Shown here piece after piece: positions 31,296 to 41,564 of a DNA stretch of 64,000 nt (position 1 is the first letter of the stretch; each line of letters begins with the position of its first letter). The stretch is from Fodinisporobacter ferrooxydans (GTDB lineage Bacteria; Bacillota; Bacilli; Tumebacillales; MYW30-H2). The stretch is from positions 2,095,001 through 2,159,000 of the forward strand of contig NZ_CP089291.1 in assembly GCF_022818495.1 (NCBI RefSeq). The letters are read 5' to 3'. The notes under the pieces are model-generated. The model was not told the origin of the DNA, ran no database searches, and saw only the letters and a list, made by a program, of their open reading frames with translations. The translations under genes were made by a program, and so were the position numbers.

Positions 31296-32135
31296 TTAAT
31301 CGTGAATTGCTACAGAATCAGGGGACACAACTTTCGACACTTGTCCGTTTTTATCATCGCCAAAGTATTTCTTGAATAACTGTGCATATTCGCCATCGGC
31401 TTGGATTTTCTTTAAACCATCGTTAATTTTCTTTAACAAATCGGCATTATCTTTGCGAACGGCGATGCCGTAATATTCACCCGTCAAAAGGCCGCCGACC
31501 GTTTTCACGTCTTTATGTGAACTCATAAAGTTCAAGTTTACGGGATTATCGAAAACAACCGCTTGTGCGCCGCCGTTTTCCAATTCATTGTATGCATCGT
31601 CGATGTTGTCAAACTGTTTGACAGTGATGCCGCCGTGTTTATTCAAAATATCGACAGAGGAAGTACCTTTCTTTGTCGCGACGATTTTACCTTTAAGATC
31701 ATCTAAACTTTTAACAGTGGAATTGGATTTTACCAAAATGGATAAACCGGACTTATAGTATGCATTTGAAAAGTTTACCACTTTTTCGCGGCTGGACTTG
31801 ATTGTAATCCCTGCAACAGCAACATCGATTTGATCTGCTTGTAAAGCTGGAATCAGACCTTTAAAGTCCATCGTTTTTAAATCCACTTTCAAATGTTCTT
31901 GCTTTGCAATGGCATTGATCATGTCAATGTCAAAACCGGTAACTTGTCCGTTTTTCTCTGTCTCAAACGGCGGGAAAGTCGTATCAGCAGCTACATGAAT
32001 CGTGTCGCTGCCGGCTGCCGAATTGCCGGCGCCGCTTGAACTGCCGGAATTGGAAGAATTATTGGCTGCACTTCCGCAACCGACCAATGAAGCGCTTAAC
32101 AAGACGGTACTAATCAATACACTTGCTTTTTTCAA
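31296..32135 (-). CDS. glnH: Polar amino acid-binding lipoprotein (GlnH-type)
   Basis: The 279-residue precursor has lipobox LVGC (Cys near residue 20) and then a Ser/Gly/Asn-rich linker. The SBP_bac_3 domain shows AADTTFPPFETEKNGQVTGFDIDMI, GTSSVDILNKH and AVVFDNPVN. It delivers a polar amino acid, probably glutamine or arginine, to the permease and ATPase encoded downstream. It is transcribed divergently from the PAS kinase gene. Confidence 0.9.
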   Translation of the reverse strand: MKKASVLISTVLLSASLVGCGSAANNSSNSGSSSGAGNSAAGSDTIHVAADTTFPPFETEKNGQVTGFDIDMINAIAKQEHLKVDLKTMDFKGLIPALQADQIDVAVAGITIKSSREKVVNFSNAYYKSGLSILVKSNSTVKSLDDLKGKIVATKKGTSSVDILNKHGGITVKQFDNIDDAYNELENGGAQAVVFDNPVNLNFMSSHKDVKTVGGLLTGEYYGIAVRKDNADLLKKINDGLKKIQADGEYAQLFKKYFGDDKNGQVSKVVSPDSVAIHD

Positions 32136-32529
32136 TCAAATAACCCCCCTGAAAATAAAAAATTTTTGTAATTGAATATAATTTTCTAAAAATACATAGA
32201 TATTACTTGCTACATACTATAATATTTTTTTCTTGCGAAATATTCAAGCTTAAAATGTCAGGAAATTTTAATAACAATTTATGGTGGATTAAATTTTTTT
32301 GAAAATCTCAACACATAATTCCGGGACGTTCCGGATCGTCATTGCCATGGATGGACCTGAAACATTGAAACGGCGATTTTCCTGAACATGCTCCGATGTA
32401 ATGCGTTTTAAAAGTATTTTTTACTATCGAAACATGGTATAGTAGTCTTGTACAGAAAGATATCTTGCGAATTTTTCGAATTTTCAAAGAGGAAAGACGT
32501 TCGGTTTTGAAATGTATGTAAATTTCTAG
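32136..32529. other. Divergent intergenic region
   Basis: This AT-rich 394-bp stretch has no gene that I can support. ATGGTATAGTAG near 32432 could be a -10 region for the PAS kinase gene. No clear riboswitch or T-box is visible. Confidence 0.5.
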
Positions 32530-34803
32530 ATGGTAAGACTGGTGATGGCTTTGTCTACAACTTCAAACATTCAAATGACAACATTTTCAAATACATTGGA
32601 AGATCGATTCAAACAGGTTCAACGACTGGCAAATATCGGAGTATGGGAGTACGATTTTCAACACCAACACTATTATATTACACCGCAATTCTATCAAATT
32701 CTTGGATTGCAACCGGCGGCGAGTCCCTTAAAGCTTAAGGAACTTTTAAAATTAGTCCATCCAGAGGATCGGAAAATGTTTGGCAACTCGTTCAAACAAG
32801 CGGATTCAATTCCATTGGAGATTGAGTTTCGCATACTTCGGCCAGACGGGACGGAGTGTTATCTTCATTCCAAACGGGAAGCGGTTTATGATCAAGAAGG
32901 CTATTTGCACTTGACTGGCATTGTTCAGGATATTACATCACGCAAACAGATGGAACAGCGGCTAAAAGCAACGGAACAGCAATGTAAATTGATAGCGGAA
33001 AATGTAAAAGACATTATCTGCTACTGTACTGCTGATGGGATTTGTGAATATATTTCTCCATCCGTATTTCCGTTGCTCGGATATCAACCGGAGGAAGTCA
33101 TCGGACACAATTTAAACGATTACTATCATGAAGATGATCGACAGAAACTGGATGAAATGTTTCAACAAGCATTCAATGGAAAAGAAATCGATCGATTTGT
33201 ATATCGAGTTCGCCATAAAAATAACACGTTTCTTTGGTGCGAGTCATCAGTCAAATTAATCTACAATGAATCAGGTATTGTCGAGAAAATTGTCGGCATC
33301 GGCAGGGATATAACGGAACGGGTAAAGGTTGAAGAGTCATTAAGAAGAAGTCGCAACAATCTCAGAAACGCACAGCAGATTGCACATTTGGGCCATTGGG
33401 ATTGGAATTTGATTACAGACGAAATCTACATCTCGGACGAAGCCTATCGTATTTGGGGAATTGAGAAGACAAGAGCATTCACAATGGATTCGTTCCTTTT
33501 TTCGAGTATTATGAAGGAAGATTTGCCAAAAGTCATGCAATCGATTACGGATGCATTGCGGACAGGATGTTTTCAAATAGAGTATCAGATACAACGGCCG
33601 GATGGGATGCTGCGAAAAGTAAAATCCATTGGCACTGTTGAATTTTTGGAAGATGGCAGGCCGCAAAGATTTTTCGGAATTGTACAGGATATTACAGAAT
33701 GGAACGAAACACTGTTGCGTTTGGAAGAAAGTGAACAACGTTTTAAATCGCTGAACGATCACAATCCGGACGGCGTTTGTTCCTTTGAGTTAAGTGGCAA
33801 GATCACCGGAGCGAATCCTGCTTTTGTAGAAATTTTGGGATTTTCAGTCGAAGAGTTAAATCAGTTGTCATTGGCGGATCTTTTGTACTCGATGCCGAAT
33901 TCCAGTGACTCAAGAGATGCGTTTATACAAAATACGCTCAGAGGCGGATTCATGAAAAACCAGGAGGGTCTTTTCAAACATAAAGATGGACGTATTATTG
34001 CCGTTTGTTATACACTTGTCCCAATCTATATTCATGAGAAGCTAACAGGCATGTTTGCAATCGTCAAGGATATCACGCTGCAAAAGCAGACAGAAGAGCT
34101 CTTGGGAAAATCGGAAAAACTTTCCGTCATTGGTCAATTGGCTGCCGGACTTGCCCATGAGATTCGCAACCCATTGACATCGTTAAAAGGTTTCATTCAA
34201 CTGCTCCAATCCACCGCACGGGAGGAAAAACACCAAAATTATTACTCGATTATGCAAAGTGAATTAAAGCGGATTGAGTGGATTTGCAGCGAACTGCTGG
34301 TATTGGCCAAACCGCAAGTGTCCGATTTTAAGCGGATAAACCTTCCCGAAATCATTGAAAATGTGATTGCGTTATTGGAAATGCAAGCCATTCTCAATAA
34401 TGTTCAAATGGAATGTCAGGTCGATCAAGGTTTGCCCCTTGTATGCTGCAATGAGCATCAGATTAAGCAAGTACTTGTAAATATTATGAAAAATGCGATT
34501 GATGCCATGCCAAATGGAGGATTTCTTAAGATTCTGGTAAAAAAACAGGAAGATGATCAAGTATTGATCGAGTGTATTGATACGGGTAAAGGCATACCTG
34601 AAGCAATTTTAGATAAAATTGGAGAACCTTTCTATACAACGAAAGAAAAAGGTACTGGCTTGGGACTCATGGTGTCACAGAAAATTATTGAAAATCATAA
34701 GGGGACCATTCAGTTCAAAAGCCAATATTGTCATGGTACGACTGTGCGCATCACGTTACCCATCATTGATGCGTTTTCTGATGAAACCAAGCACATGGCA
34801 TAA
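32530..34803 (+). CDS. Soluble multi-PAS sensor histidine kinase (sporulation-kinase type)
   Basis: This 757-residue protein lacks transmembrane segments. Four PAS/PAC units occur (about 25-145, 145-265, 270-395, 395-515) with repeated VQDIT or GRDIT ends. HisKA contains the phosphoacceptor in GLAHEIRNPLTSLKG (His543). HATPase_c shows QVLVNIMKNAIDAMP, DTGKGIPE and GTGLGLMVSQ. The layout is like KinA/KinE kinases that feed the Spo0 phosphorelay. No response regulator is adjacent, which also fits an orphan phosphorelay kinase. The start is uncertain: ATG at 32530 has no good ribosome binding site, and ATG at 32545 is an alternative. Confidence 0.88.
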   Translation: MVRLVMALSTTSNIQMTTFSNTLEDRFKQVQRLANIGVWEYDFQHQHYYITPQFYQILGLQPAASPLKLKELLKLVHPEDRKMFGNSFKQADSIPLEIEFRILRPDGTECYLHSKREAVYDQEGYLHLTGIVQDITSRKQMEQRLKATEQQCKLIAENVKDIICYCTADGICEYISPSVFPLLGYQPEEVIGHNLNDYYHEDDRQKLDEMFQQAFNGKEIDRFVYRVRHKNNTFLWCESSVKLIYNESGIVEKIVGIGRDITERVKVEESLRRSRNNLRNAQQIAHLGHWDWNLITDEIYISDEAYRIWGIEKTRAFTMDSFLFSSIMKEDLPKVMQSITDALRTGCFQIEYQIQRPDGMLRKVKSIGTVEFLEDGRPQRFFGIVQDITEWNETLLRLEESEQRFKSLNDHNPDGVCSFELSGKITGANPAFVEILGFSVEELNQLSLADLLYSMPNSSDSRDAFIQNTLRGGFMKNQEGLFKHKDGRIIAVCYTLVPIYIHEKLTGMFAIVKDITLQKQTEELLGKSEKLSVIGQLAAGLAHEIRNPLTSLKGFIQLLQSTAREEKHQNYYSIMQSELKRIEWICSELLVLAKPQVSDFKRINLPEIIENVIALLEMQAILNNVQMECQVDQGLPLVCCNEHQIKQVLVNIMKNAIDAMPNGGFLKILVKKQEDDQVLIECIDTGKGIPEAILDKIGEPFYTTKEKGTGLGLMVSQKIIENHKGTIQFKSQYCHGTTVRITLPIIDAFSDETKHMA

Positions 34804-34817
34804 CAGGAGTGAATCAA

Positions 34818-35351
34818 TTGAACAAACGAATTGCCATCGATATGGATCAAGTGATTGCAGATACGCTTGTAAGTTTGCTTGATTATTATAACAAACAATA
34901 TGATGACTGTTTGACAGAAAAGGATTTGTATGGTAAAAAACTGCGGGAAGTGGCAAAGTGTGGAATACAAGTACAGGAATTATACAAGATTCCTAAATTT
35001 TTTAAAGAATTAAAGGTCATGGAGCATTCTCAGGAAGTGATTCGAGAATTAAGCAAGCATTACGAAATCTTTATTACTACGGCTGCAATGGAAGTCCCAA
35101 CATCATTTACGGAAAAATATGAATGGTTAAACGAACATTTTCCGTTTATACCAGATAGCCATATCGTGTTTTGCGGCGATAAAAGCATTATCCATGCAGA
35201 TTATTTGATTGATGACAGTCCAAGGCATTTTACGCGTTTCAAAGGACAAGGGATTCTGTATACAGCTCCACATAATTTACATGTGACTGGATATACGCGG
35301 GTCAATAGCTGGAAGGATGTTGCAGACATGTTTTTGCAATCTACCCTTTAA
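34818..35351 (+). CDS. 5'(3')-deoxyribonucleotidase-like HAD phosphatase
   Basis: The 177-residue HAD-superfamily protein of the NT5C family begins IAIDMDQVIADT, carrying the nucleophile and acid/base Asp pair. FITTAAMEVPTSFTEKYEWL and DYLIDDSPRHF are motifs II-IV. It would dephosphorylate deoxynucleoside monophosphates. AGGAG lies 9 nt before the TTG. It lies 14 bp behind the kinase gene and may be co-transcribed by chance. Confidence 0.85.
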   Translation: MNKRIAIDMDQVIADTLVSLLDYYNKQYDDCLTEKDLYGKKLREVAKCGIQVQELYKIPKFFKELKVMEHSQEVIRELSKHYEIFITTAAMEVPTSFTEKYEWLNEHFPFIPDSHIVFCGDKSIIHADYLIDDSPRHFTRFKGQGILYTAPHNLHVTGYTRVNSWKDVADMFLQSTL

Positions 35352-35450
35352 TCGAATCATCGAACATATCAAAGTGATCAAAAATATCTTTACACGACAT
35401 CGTTTCTGCGATATCGTTAAGGTATTACAAATACTATATGTTTTTTGCTA

Positions 35451-37594
<2,144 letters not shown>

Positions 37595-37651
37595 TGTTGG
37601 AGGCTTGAAAAGAAAGAGAACTGCACTTAGTAATTGAAGAATGGGTATGTA

Positions 37652-37680
37652 AACACCATGGTTATTGCCATGGTGTTTTT
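37652..37680 (+). terminator. thiC terminator
   Basis: AACACCATGG pairs with CCATGGTGTT and is followed by TTT. It isolates thiC from the defence island. Confidence 0.85.
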
Positions 37681-37693
37681 GCTTGTTAATGAT

Positions 37694-37722
37694 TTGGCAA
37701 ATGTAATCCCAGAAGTTATGTA
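37694..37722 (+). promoter_or_regulatory. Promoter candidate for the solo-repeat RNA
   Basis: TTGGCA, 17 bp, TATGTA directly behind the thiC terminator and about 55 bp before the solo CRISPR-like repeat. Transcription would start near 37729. Confidence 0.5.
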
Positions 37723-37728
37723 TTTTAA

Positions 37729-37860
37729 AAAGCATAACTGGATAAAATTACATGTATGCTCACCAATTTAATCAAATTTATTGAATTCCCCGTGGGGAAT
37801 TGAAATGTTACGTAGTTAAATTTTGTTTTGGGTTTTTGGTGAGCAATTTGATTCTTCTTA
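37729..37860 (+). ncRNA. CreA/CreR-like RNA with degenerate CRISPR repeats
   Basis: TTGAATTCCCC-GT-GGGGAATTGAAAT (37781-37806) matches the 3' 26 nt of the array repeat except for the inverted central AC and the last base, so the Cas6 hairpin and the 5'-handle ATTGAAA(T/C) are kept. A weak second repeat (GAG.AA.TTGA-TTC, about 37837-37857) follows after a pseudo-spacer of about 30 nt. TGCTCACCAA at 37757 and TTGGTGAGCA at 37836 form a 10-bp inverted repeat around the element. A Cas6-processed guide for Cascade is the likely product (inference). It is not part of the main array, 10 kb away. Confidence 0.6.
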
Positions 37861-37870
37861 ATTTTAATAT

Positions 37871-37906
37871 TCAGTTACTTAGTTAAAATTTTGTTTAATA
37901 AATTTT
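37871..37906 (+). promoter_or_regulatory. Partial protospacer for the solo-repeat guide, before the cas operon
   Basis: TCA is followed by GTTACTTAGTTAAA, which matches the first 14 nt of the pseudo-spacer except position 6. Beyond position 14 matching is poor. Such partial matching is expected for guided repression without cleavage. It lies 79 bp before the small hydrophobic ORF and 260-300 bp before cas8. Confidence 0.55.
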
Positions 37907-37923
37907 GATTATTAGGAAAACTT

Positions 37924-37944
37924 ACTCCTAAGTTAAATAGGAGT
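37924..37944 (+). promoter_or_regulatory. Hairpin that covers the Shine-Dalgarno of the 46-residue ORF
   Basis: ACTCCTA pairs with TAGGAGT (7 bp, loop of 7). The right arm contains AGGAG, the ribosome binding site for the ATG at 37952. Folding would block initiation. Confidence 0.55.
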
Positions 37945-37951
37945 GATTCTC

Positions 37952-38092
37952 ATGAAAAATTTGCCCTTATTAGAAATTGGGATAATTATTGTAGCTATTG
38001 TAATTTCCCAAAGATTTTCTGTAGTTGATATTGAAATTCGGTATGGAGCCATTCAAATTTTAGTGAAATTATGGTCAAAAATTATCGGCTAA
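37952..38092 (+). CDS. 46-residue hydrophobic peptide, candidate toxin (CreT-like)
   Basis: The reading frame has AGGAG 8 nt before ATG and encodes one membrane helix (about 5-22, LLEIGIIIVAIVISQRF) followed by an amphipathic tail with KLWSKIIG at the end. Size and pattern resemble membrane-acting type I toxins. It lies between the solo CRISPR-like element and cas8, on the same strand as the cas operon. I know no homologue. It could alternatively be a leader peptide or an uncharacterised small Cas-associated membrane protein. Confidence 0.55.
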   Translation: MKNLPLLEIGIIIVAIVISQRFSVVDIEIRYGAIQILVKLWSKIIG

Positions 38093-38167
38093 CAAAAAGG
38101 TAAATGGAAAATATTGTGGAATACTTAACAGGAAAGGAAAATGATTGAAATGAAGGGAGGCTGCTCA

Positions 38168-39928
38168 TTGAAATTAGAACTTTCATTAACTGGAGACCCA
38201 TGGTATGACCGTGGGATTTCTCTATTAGTGCAATTGTTTGAGAATCTTGATGAGGAAATCATTCGGGAACAAACATATGATCAGACACAGTATCGTCTGG
38301 AATTGAACGGCGATCCCCAAAAGATTCAAAAAGCCGTATTTGAGGAGTTGCGAATACGAGCCAATGCCTTTGTCCAAATTCCTGTTATCCTGAAAGCGAT
38401 TGGAAAGCAAAAACATGATACGAGTGAATTTTCGGATCCCAAACAGACGTTTCGTGTCACGCAAGAAGATATTGATGCTGTCAAACAGCGCTCTACTGAT
38501 TATGCGGACAAACGGGATCCTGCAAAAAGCCGTTTCTATGAAAATTTGGCGAAAAATAATAAACCGGATAACGTACAAGCAGAATTGGCACGCCAATTTA
38601 TTGGTCTTAGAAAGGATTTAACAACACTTCAAAGTGGGCTGCAGGAATCTGTAGAACAGTTTTTTTCAAATCTTACAGAAACAAAAGGCTCGTCTTATTG
38701 CCAAATCTGCGGCAGGGCTGTCAAAAAACCAGTTAAAATGGTGCAATCTCGAAACCCGTTTTTCAACCAACACCACAACACAAAAATTAGAGGGTATGCG
38801 ACAAATGCGGTACCCGGAATGATGTGTCATATTTGCAACTTAGTTTGCATACTTGCAACGGTAACCGAAGCTATTCCATACTACATAGCTGATTCGACTG
38901 TAATTTTATTGCCTCAAATTGCAAAAACCGATACATATGAAATTGTGTTAAACGCGTTGGATGAAAACATTTATAAGAGCGATCAGGCGGATTTTTTGTC
39001 GAAAACGACAAATATCAGAACGAATCGCGTGATTCATTACGATGATCCTTATATAGCCCTTGTTACCATTTGTTATAAAATGCTTCGAACATGGAATACA
39101 ACGGAAAATTTGGATGCACTTGTTTTTGCGAACCAAGTTGATTTTGGTGCGATTCAAGGGTGGTGGGTGATACCGTATTCAAAAGGTCAAAATGTGAATT
39201 TTAAGCCGTTTCAATTTATCCCGACAACGGAGCGGCTATTTAATTTTTTTGTCAATCTAAAAGATACTTCCGGGAAAATATACTCGATGTTTGAGGATGT
39301 CATTCAAGCATCTACTGAAGATTGGACCAAGGAATTGGCAAGAGCAATGATCGAAGAAAATATCAATCGGATGACTCGAGCGATATTGGCATGGCATAGG
39401 GGTACAATTGAAGAAGAACAGGGATCAAAATTTATAAATCCAAGAATTCCGAAGACAATTTTGTTGTTTTTACCACAATTTTATAAGGAGGTCATGTCGA
39501 ACGTGGAGCAAAACCTGCTAACTCCGGAGCTTAGAGAAGATCTAAAAAAACTCGGATATCAACTTGGCGTTCATTTTTCAAATGATGTCTCATTCATGAC
39601 GAAGCTGGCGACAGTGCGGGGATTGCGTGAATTCCATTCCCTCATCAATCAAGGTCTTAATGTTATTTACAAACAAACCTACGCTCAATCGAAAGACAAG
39701 AAAGATCAGAAGGAAAAAAATGGATCAGGTCTATCAGAGGAGTCAAACACACTCGATCAATCCGAACAGATGGATGATCAAAAAGGGCTTTATTTGAAGC
39801 CGGAGCGGCTGGAACGAATTTTAAACGAAGTGGGAAATCAAAACCTTCTCCAAGCTGCCAACTATTTAGGATCTTTTGCTTCTTTATATGCGATTCAAAA
39901 ACTTCAACGGGATCATCAATCGAAATAA
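38168..39928 (+). CDS. cas8b: Type I-B Cascade large subunit Cas8 (Cst1-like, CXXC-CXXC)
   Basis: The 586-residue protein carries two Cys pairs, CQIC near residue 178 and CHIC near 219, that probably bind zinc, as in the Cst1 branch of Cas8. The C-terminal third, before a Lys/Glu-rich linker, is helical. It should recognise the PAM and hold the crRNA 5' handle. GGGAGG lies 7 nt before the TTG start; an ATG nine codons earlier lacks a suitable site. It is the first gene of cas8-cas7-cas5-cas3-cas6. Confidence 0.85.
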   Translation: MKLELSLTGDPWYDRGISLLVQLFENLDEEIIREQTYDQTQYRLELNGDPQKIQKAVFEELRIRANAFVQIPVILKAIGKQKHDTSEFSDPKQTFRVTQEDIDAVKQRSTDYADKRDPAKSRFYENLAKNNKPDNVQAELARQFIGLRKDLTTLQSGLQESVEQFFSNLTETKGSSYCQICGRAVKKPVKMVQSRNPFFNQHHNTKIRGYATNAVPGMMCHICNLVCILATVTEAIPYYIADSTVILLPQIAKTDTYEIVLNALDENIYKSDQADFLSKTTNIRTNRVIHYDDPYIALVTICYKMLRTWNTTENLDALVFANQVDFGAIQGWWVIPYSKGQNVNFKPFQFIPTTERLFNFFVNLKDTSGKIYSMFEDVIQASTEDWTKELARAMIEENINRMTRAILAWHRGTIEEEQGSKFINPRIPKTILLFLPQFYKEVMSNVEQNLLTPELREDLKKLGYQLGVHFSNDVSFMTKLATVRGLREFHSLINQGLNVIYKQTYAQSKDKKDQKEKNGSGLSEESNTLDQSEQMDDQKGLYLKPERLERILNEVGNQNLLQAANYLGSFASLYAIQKLQRDHQSK

Positions 39929-39942
39929 GGGGAGATAACAGA

Positions 39943-40854
39943 ATGAAAAAAGCGATAGGCATGAATTGGTTGGCTCGCGCTGACCTGAGCAATCTGAATT
40001 CCGGAGAAGGGATCGGAAATCTGACACAATTAAAGCTGTACCGGGGAAATCAATATCCTTATAATTCCGGACAAGCGGTGCGGCATGCATTATTTGAAAC
40101 GTTACAGCGCGAACATGGGGAAGTCATGAAATGTCTGCCCGAGTCGCCTTGTGGTCAAATTGAAACATGTTGGGCTTGTGATTTGCGCGGATACCTGATC
40201 GCAGAAAAATTGGACGAAAACGCAAAAGGGACTTCAGATAAGCGTTGGTCTCCATTAAAAGTGACACCCGCCTTAGGAACAAAACCGGTCGATTTGACGA
40301 CAGATTTGCTTTTGCAGTTTACTGCGAATCCGGCGGAGAATAGGATTGCCAATATCCAATTAACAGAAAATATCTATCGTATAGGAATGTGTATCGACAT
40401 TGCCAATATTGGCCGTCAGGAAAAGCCGGTATTTATTGCCAATGGAAGAAAAGAAAAATTTTCTCATTGGCAAGAGAGTGCGAATATTTCGGATGATCAA
40501 CGAAGACAACGAGTGCACGCTGTGCTAGATGCAGTATATCGGCTGTCCGGTTTTGCAAAACAAGCTCGCGGCGCAGTATCGTTGGCTCCGGAAGTCATGT
40601 TTCTCTCTGTTCAAGATCACTATCATCAACGCGGTCTGGATGTTCTGCTGTTGGATGATGAAGGAAATGCGGATATCTCTCGAGTCATTTCTTATATACA
40701 AGACAGACAATTTGACGGAGATCAAGTATTGTTTGCATATACGCCGGGCGTTATAACAAATGGGGAGGAAATGGCAGAAGCAGTGCGAACTACCGGCCTT
40801 CCTGTCTTGTCTGTAAGGGAATCGTTCGAAAAGGCAAAAGCTCTGGTGGAGTAG
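39943..40854 (+). CDS. cas7: Cascade backbone Cas7 (Cst2/DevR family)
   Basis: The 303-residue RAMP protein shows the DevR/Cst2 features: an N-terminal LARADLSNLNSGEG, QYPYNSGQAVRHALFETLQ, a small Cys-containing insertion (CWACDLRG near 73) and SGFAKQARGAVSLAPEVMFLS. Several copies coat the crRNA spacer. It lies 14 bp behind cas8 with GGGGAG before the ATG. The length is normal. Confidence 0.9.
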   Translation: MKKAIGMNWLARADLSNLNSGEGIGNLTQLKLYRGNQYPYNSGQAVRHALFETLQREHGEVMKCLPESPCGQIETCWACDLRGYLIAEKLDENAKGTSDKRWSPLKVTPALGTKPVDLTTDLLLQFTANPAENRIANIQLTENIYRIGMCIDIANIGRQEKPVFIANGRKEKFSHWQESANISDDQRRQRVHAVLDAVYRLSGFAKQARGAVSLAPEVMFLSVQDHYHQRGLDVLLLDDEGNADISRVISYIQDRQFDGDQVLFAYTPGVITNGEEMAEAVRTTGLPVLSVRESFEKAKALVE

Positions 40855-40862
40855 GTGATACT

Positions 40863-41564
40863 TTGGACGTATTGACCTTTCGCGCAAAAGTTCCATATGA
40901 GTGTGGGTTTCGAAAAGAAACGGCGGTGAATACACACCCTACATATCCACTGCCGCCTTTTACAGCATGGACAGGTTTGATTGCGAATGCGTTAGGATTC
41001 GCCCAGGATGTGCCGCTGCCTTGGGAGATCCAGCTTGCCCAAGGGATTTTGCAGCAAGGATCGATGCATCAGTCTCTTACGCTGATTCATAAACGTGCAC
41101 ATCCCAGTGAAACCAGGTATCTGTATCAATCGACACTTGTATCAAAAGAGCGGATTTATTATCCTGCCTACGAGGTTATGGTATATACACCGGATACACA
41201 AGGATTTACTGATATTGTGGAATGTATTAGCGATCCGAAGCGGCCGCTGTATCTTGGAGCATCGGATGATCTCGTTGAAATTTACGATATCAAAATAGAC
41301 TCGGCAATACCGGTAAAAAGCAGCACATTTCATTCGATTGTTCCATTTGAATTGGGGAAAATGCTAACGGAAGCACGAGTGGTTCAACTGCCAGTACGCT
41401 ACGAGTATCAACCGGATGTGCTCCACCGTGAATTGTTTTATTTTATGCCGCAAGTGGAAACCGTCGGCAATAAAATCCCTGATCAACCCACTACAATTGA
41501 ACTAGACAGACCCATAGAAGGATATCAAGTGAAAGATCGGGTGGTGCAATTTGTTTCTTGCTAA
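40863..41564 (+). CDS. cas5: Cascade subunit Cas5 (Cas5t type)
   Basis: This 233-residue RAMP protein has VLTFRAKVPYECGFRKE at the N-terminus and TYPLPPFTAWTGLIANALG, the Cas5 motif with a PPxT(A/S)xxGxLxNxLG pattern. It binds the crRNA 5' handle next to Cas8. The start is TTG. Its end overlaps the start of cas3 by 14 bp, suggesting coupling. Confidence 0.87.
   Translation: MDVLTFRAKVPYECGFRKETAVNTHPTYPLPPFTAWTGLIANALGFAQDVPLPWEIQLAQGILQQGSMHQSLTLIHKRAHPSETRYLYQSTLVSKERIYYPAYEVMVYTPDTQGFTDIVECISDPKRPLYLGASDDLVEIYDIKIDSAIPVKSSTFHSIVPFELGKMLTEARVVQLPVRYEYQPDVLHRELFYFMPQVETVGNKIPDQPTTIELDRPIEGYQVKDRVVQFVSC

Noticed and set aside
37781-37806. The solo repeat regarded as the end of a second true array
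   Set aside because: There is no second well-matched repeat at the 76-bp period; only a degenerate copy is seen at a shorter distance, which fits a mini-guide better.
38141-38167. Upstream ATG start for Cas8
   Set aside because: GGGAGG lies behind this ATG and is well spaced for the TTG at 38168.
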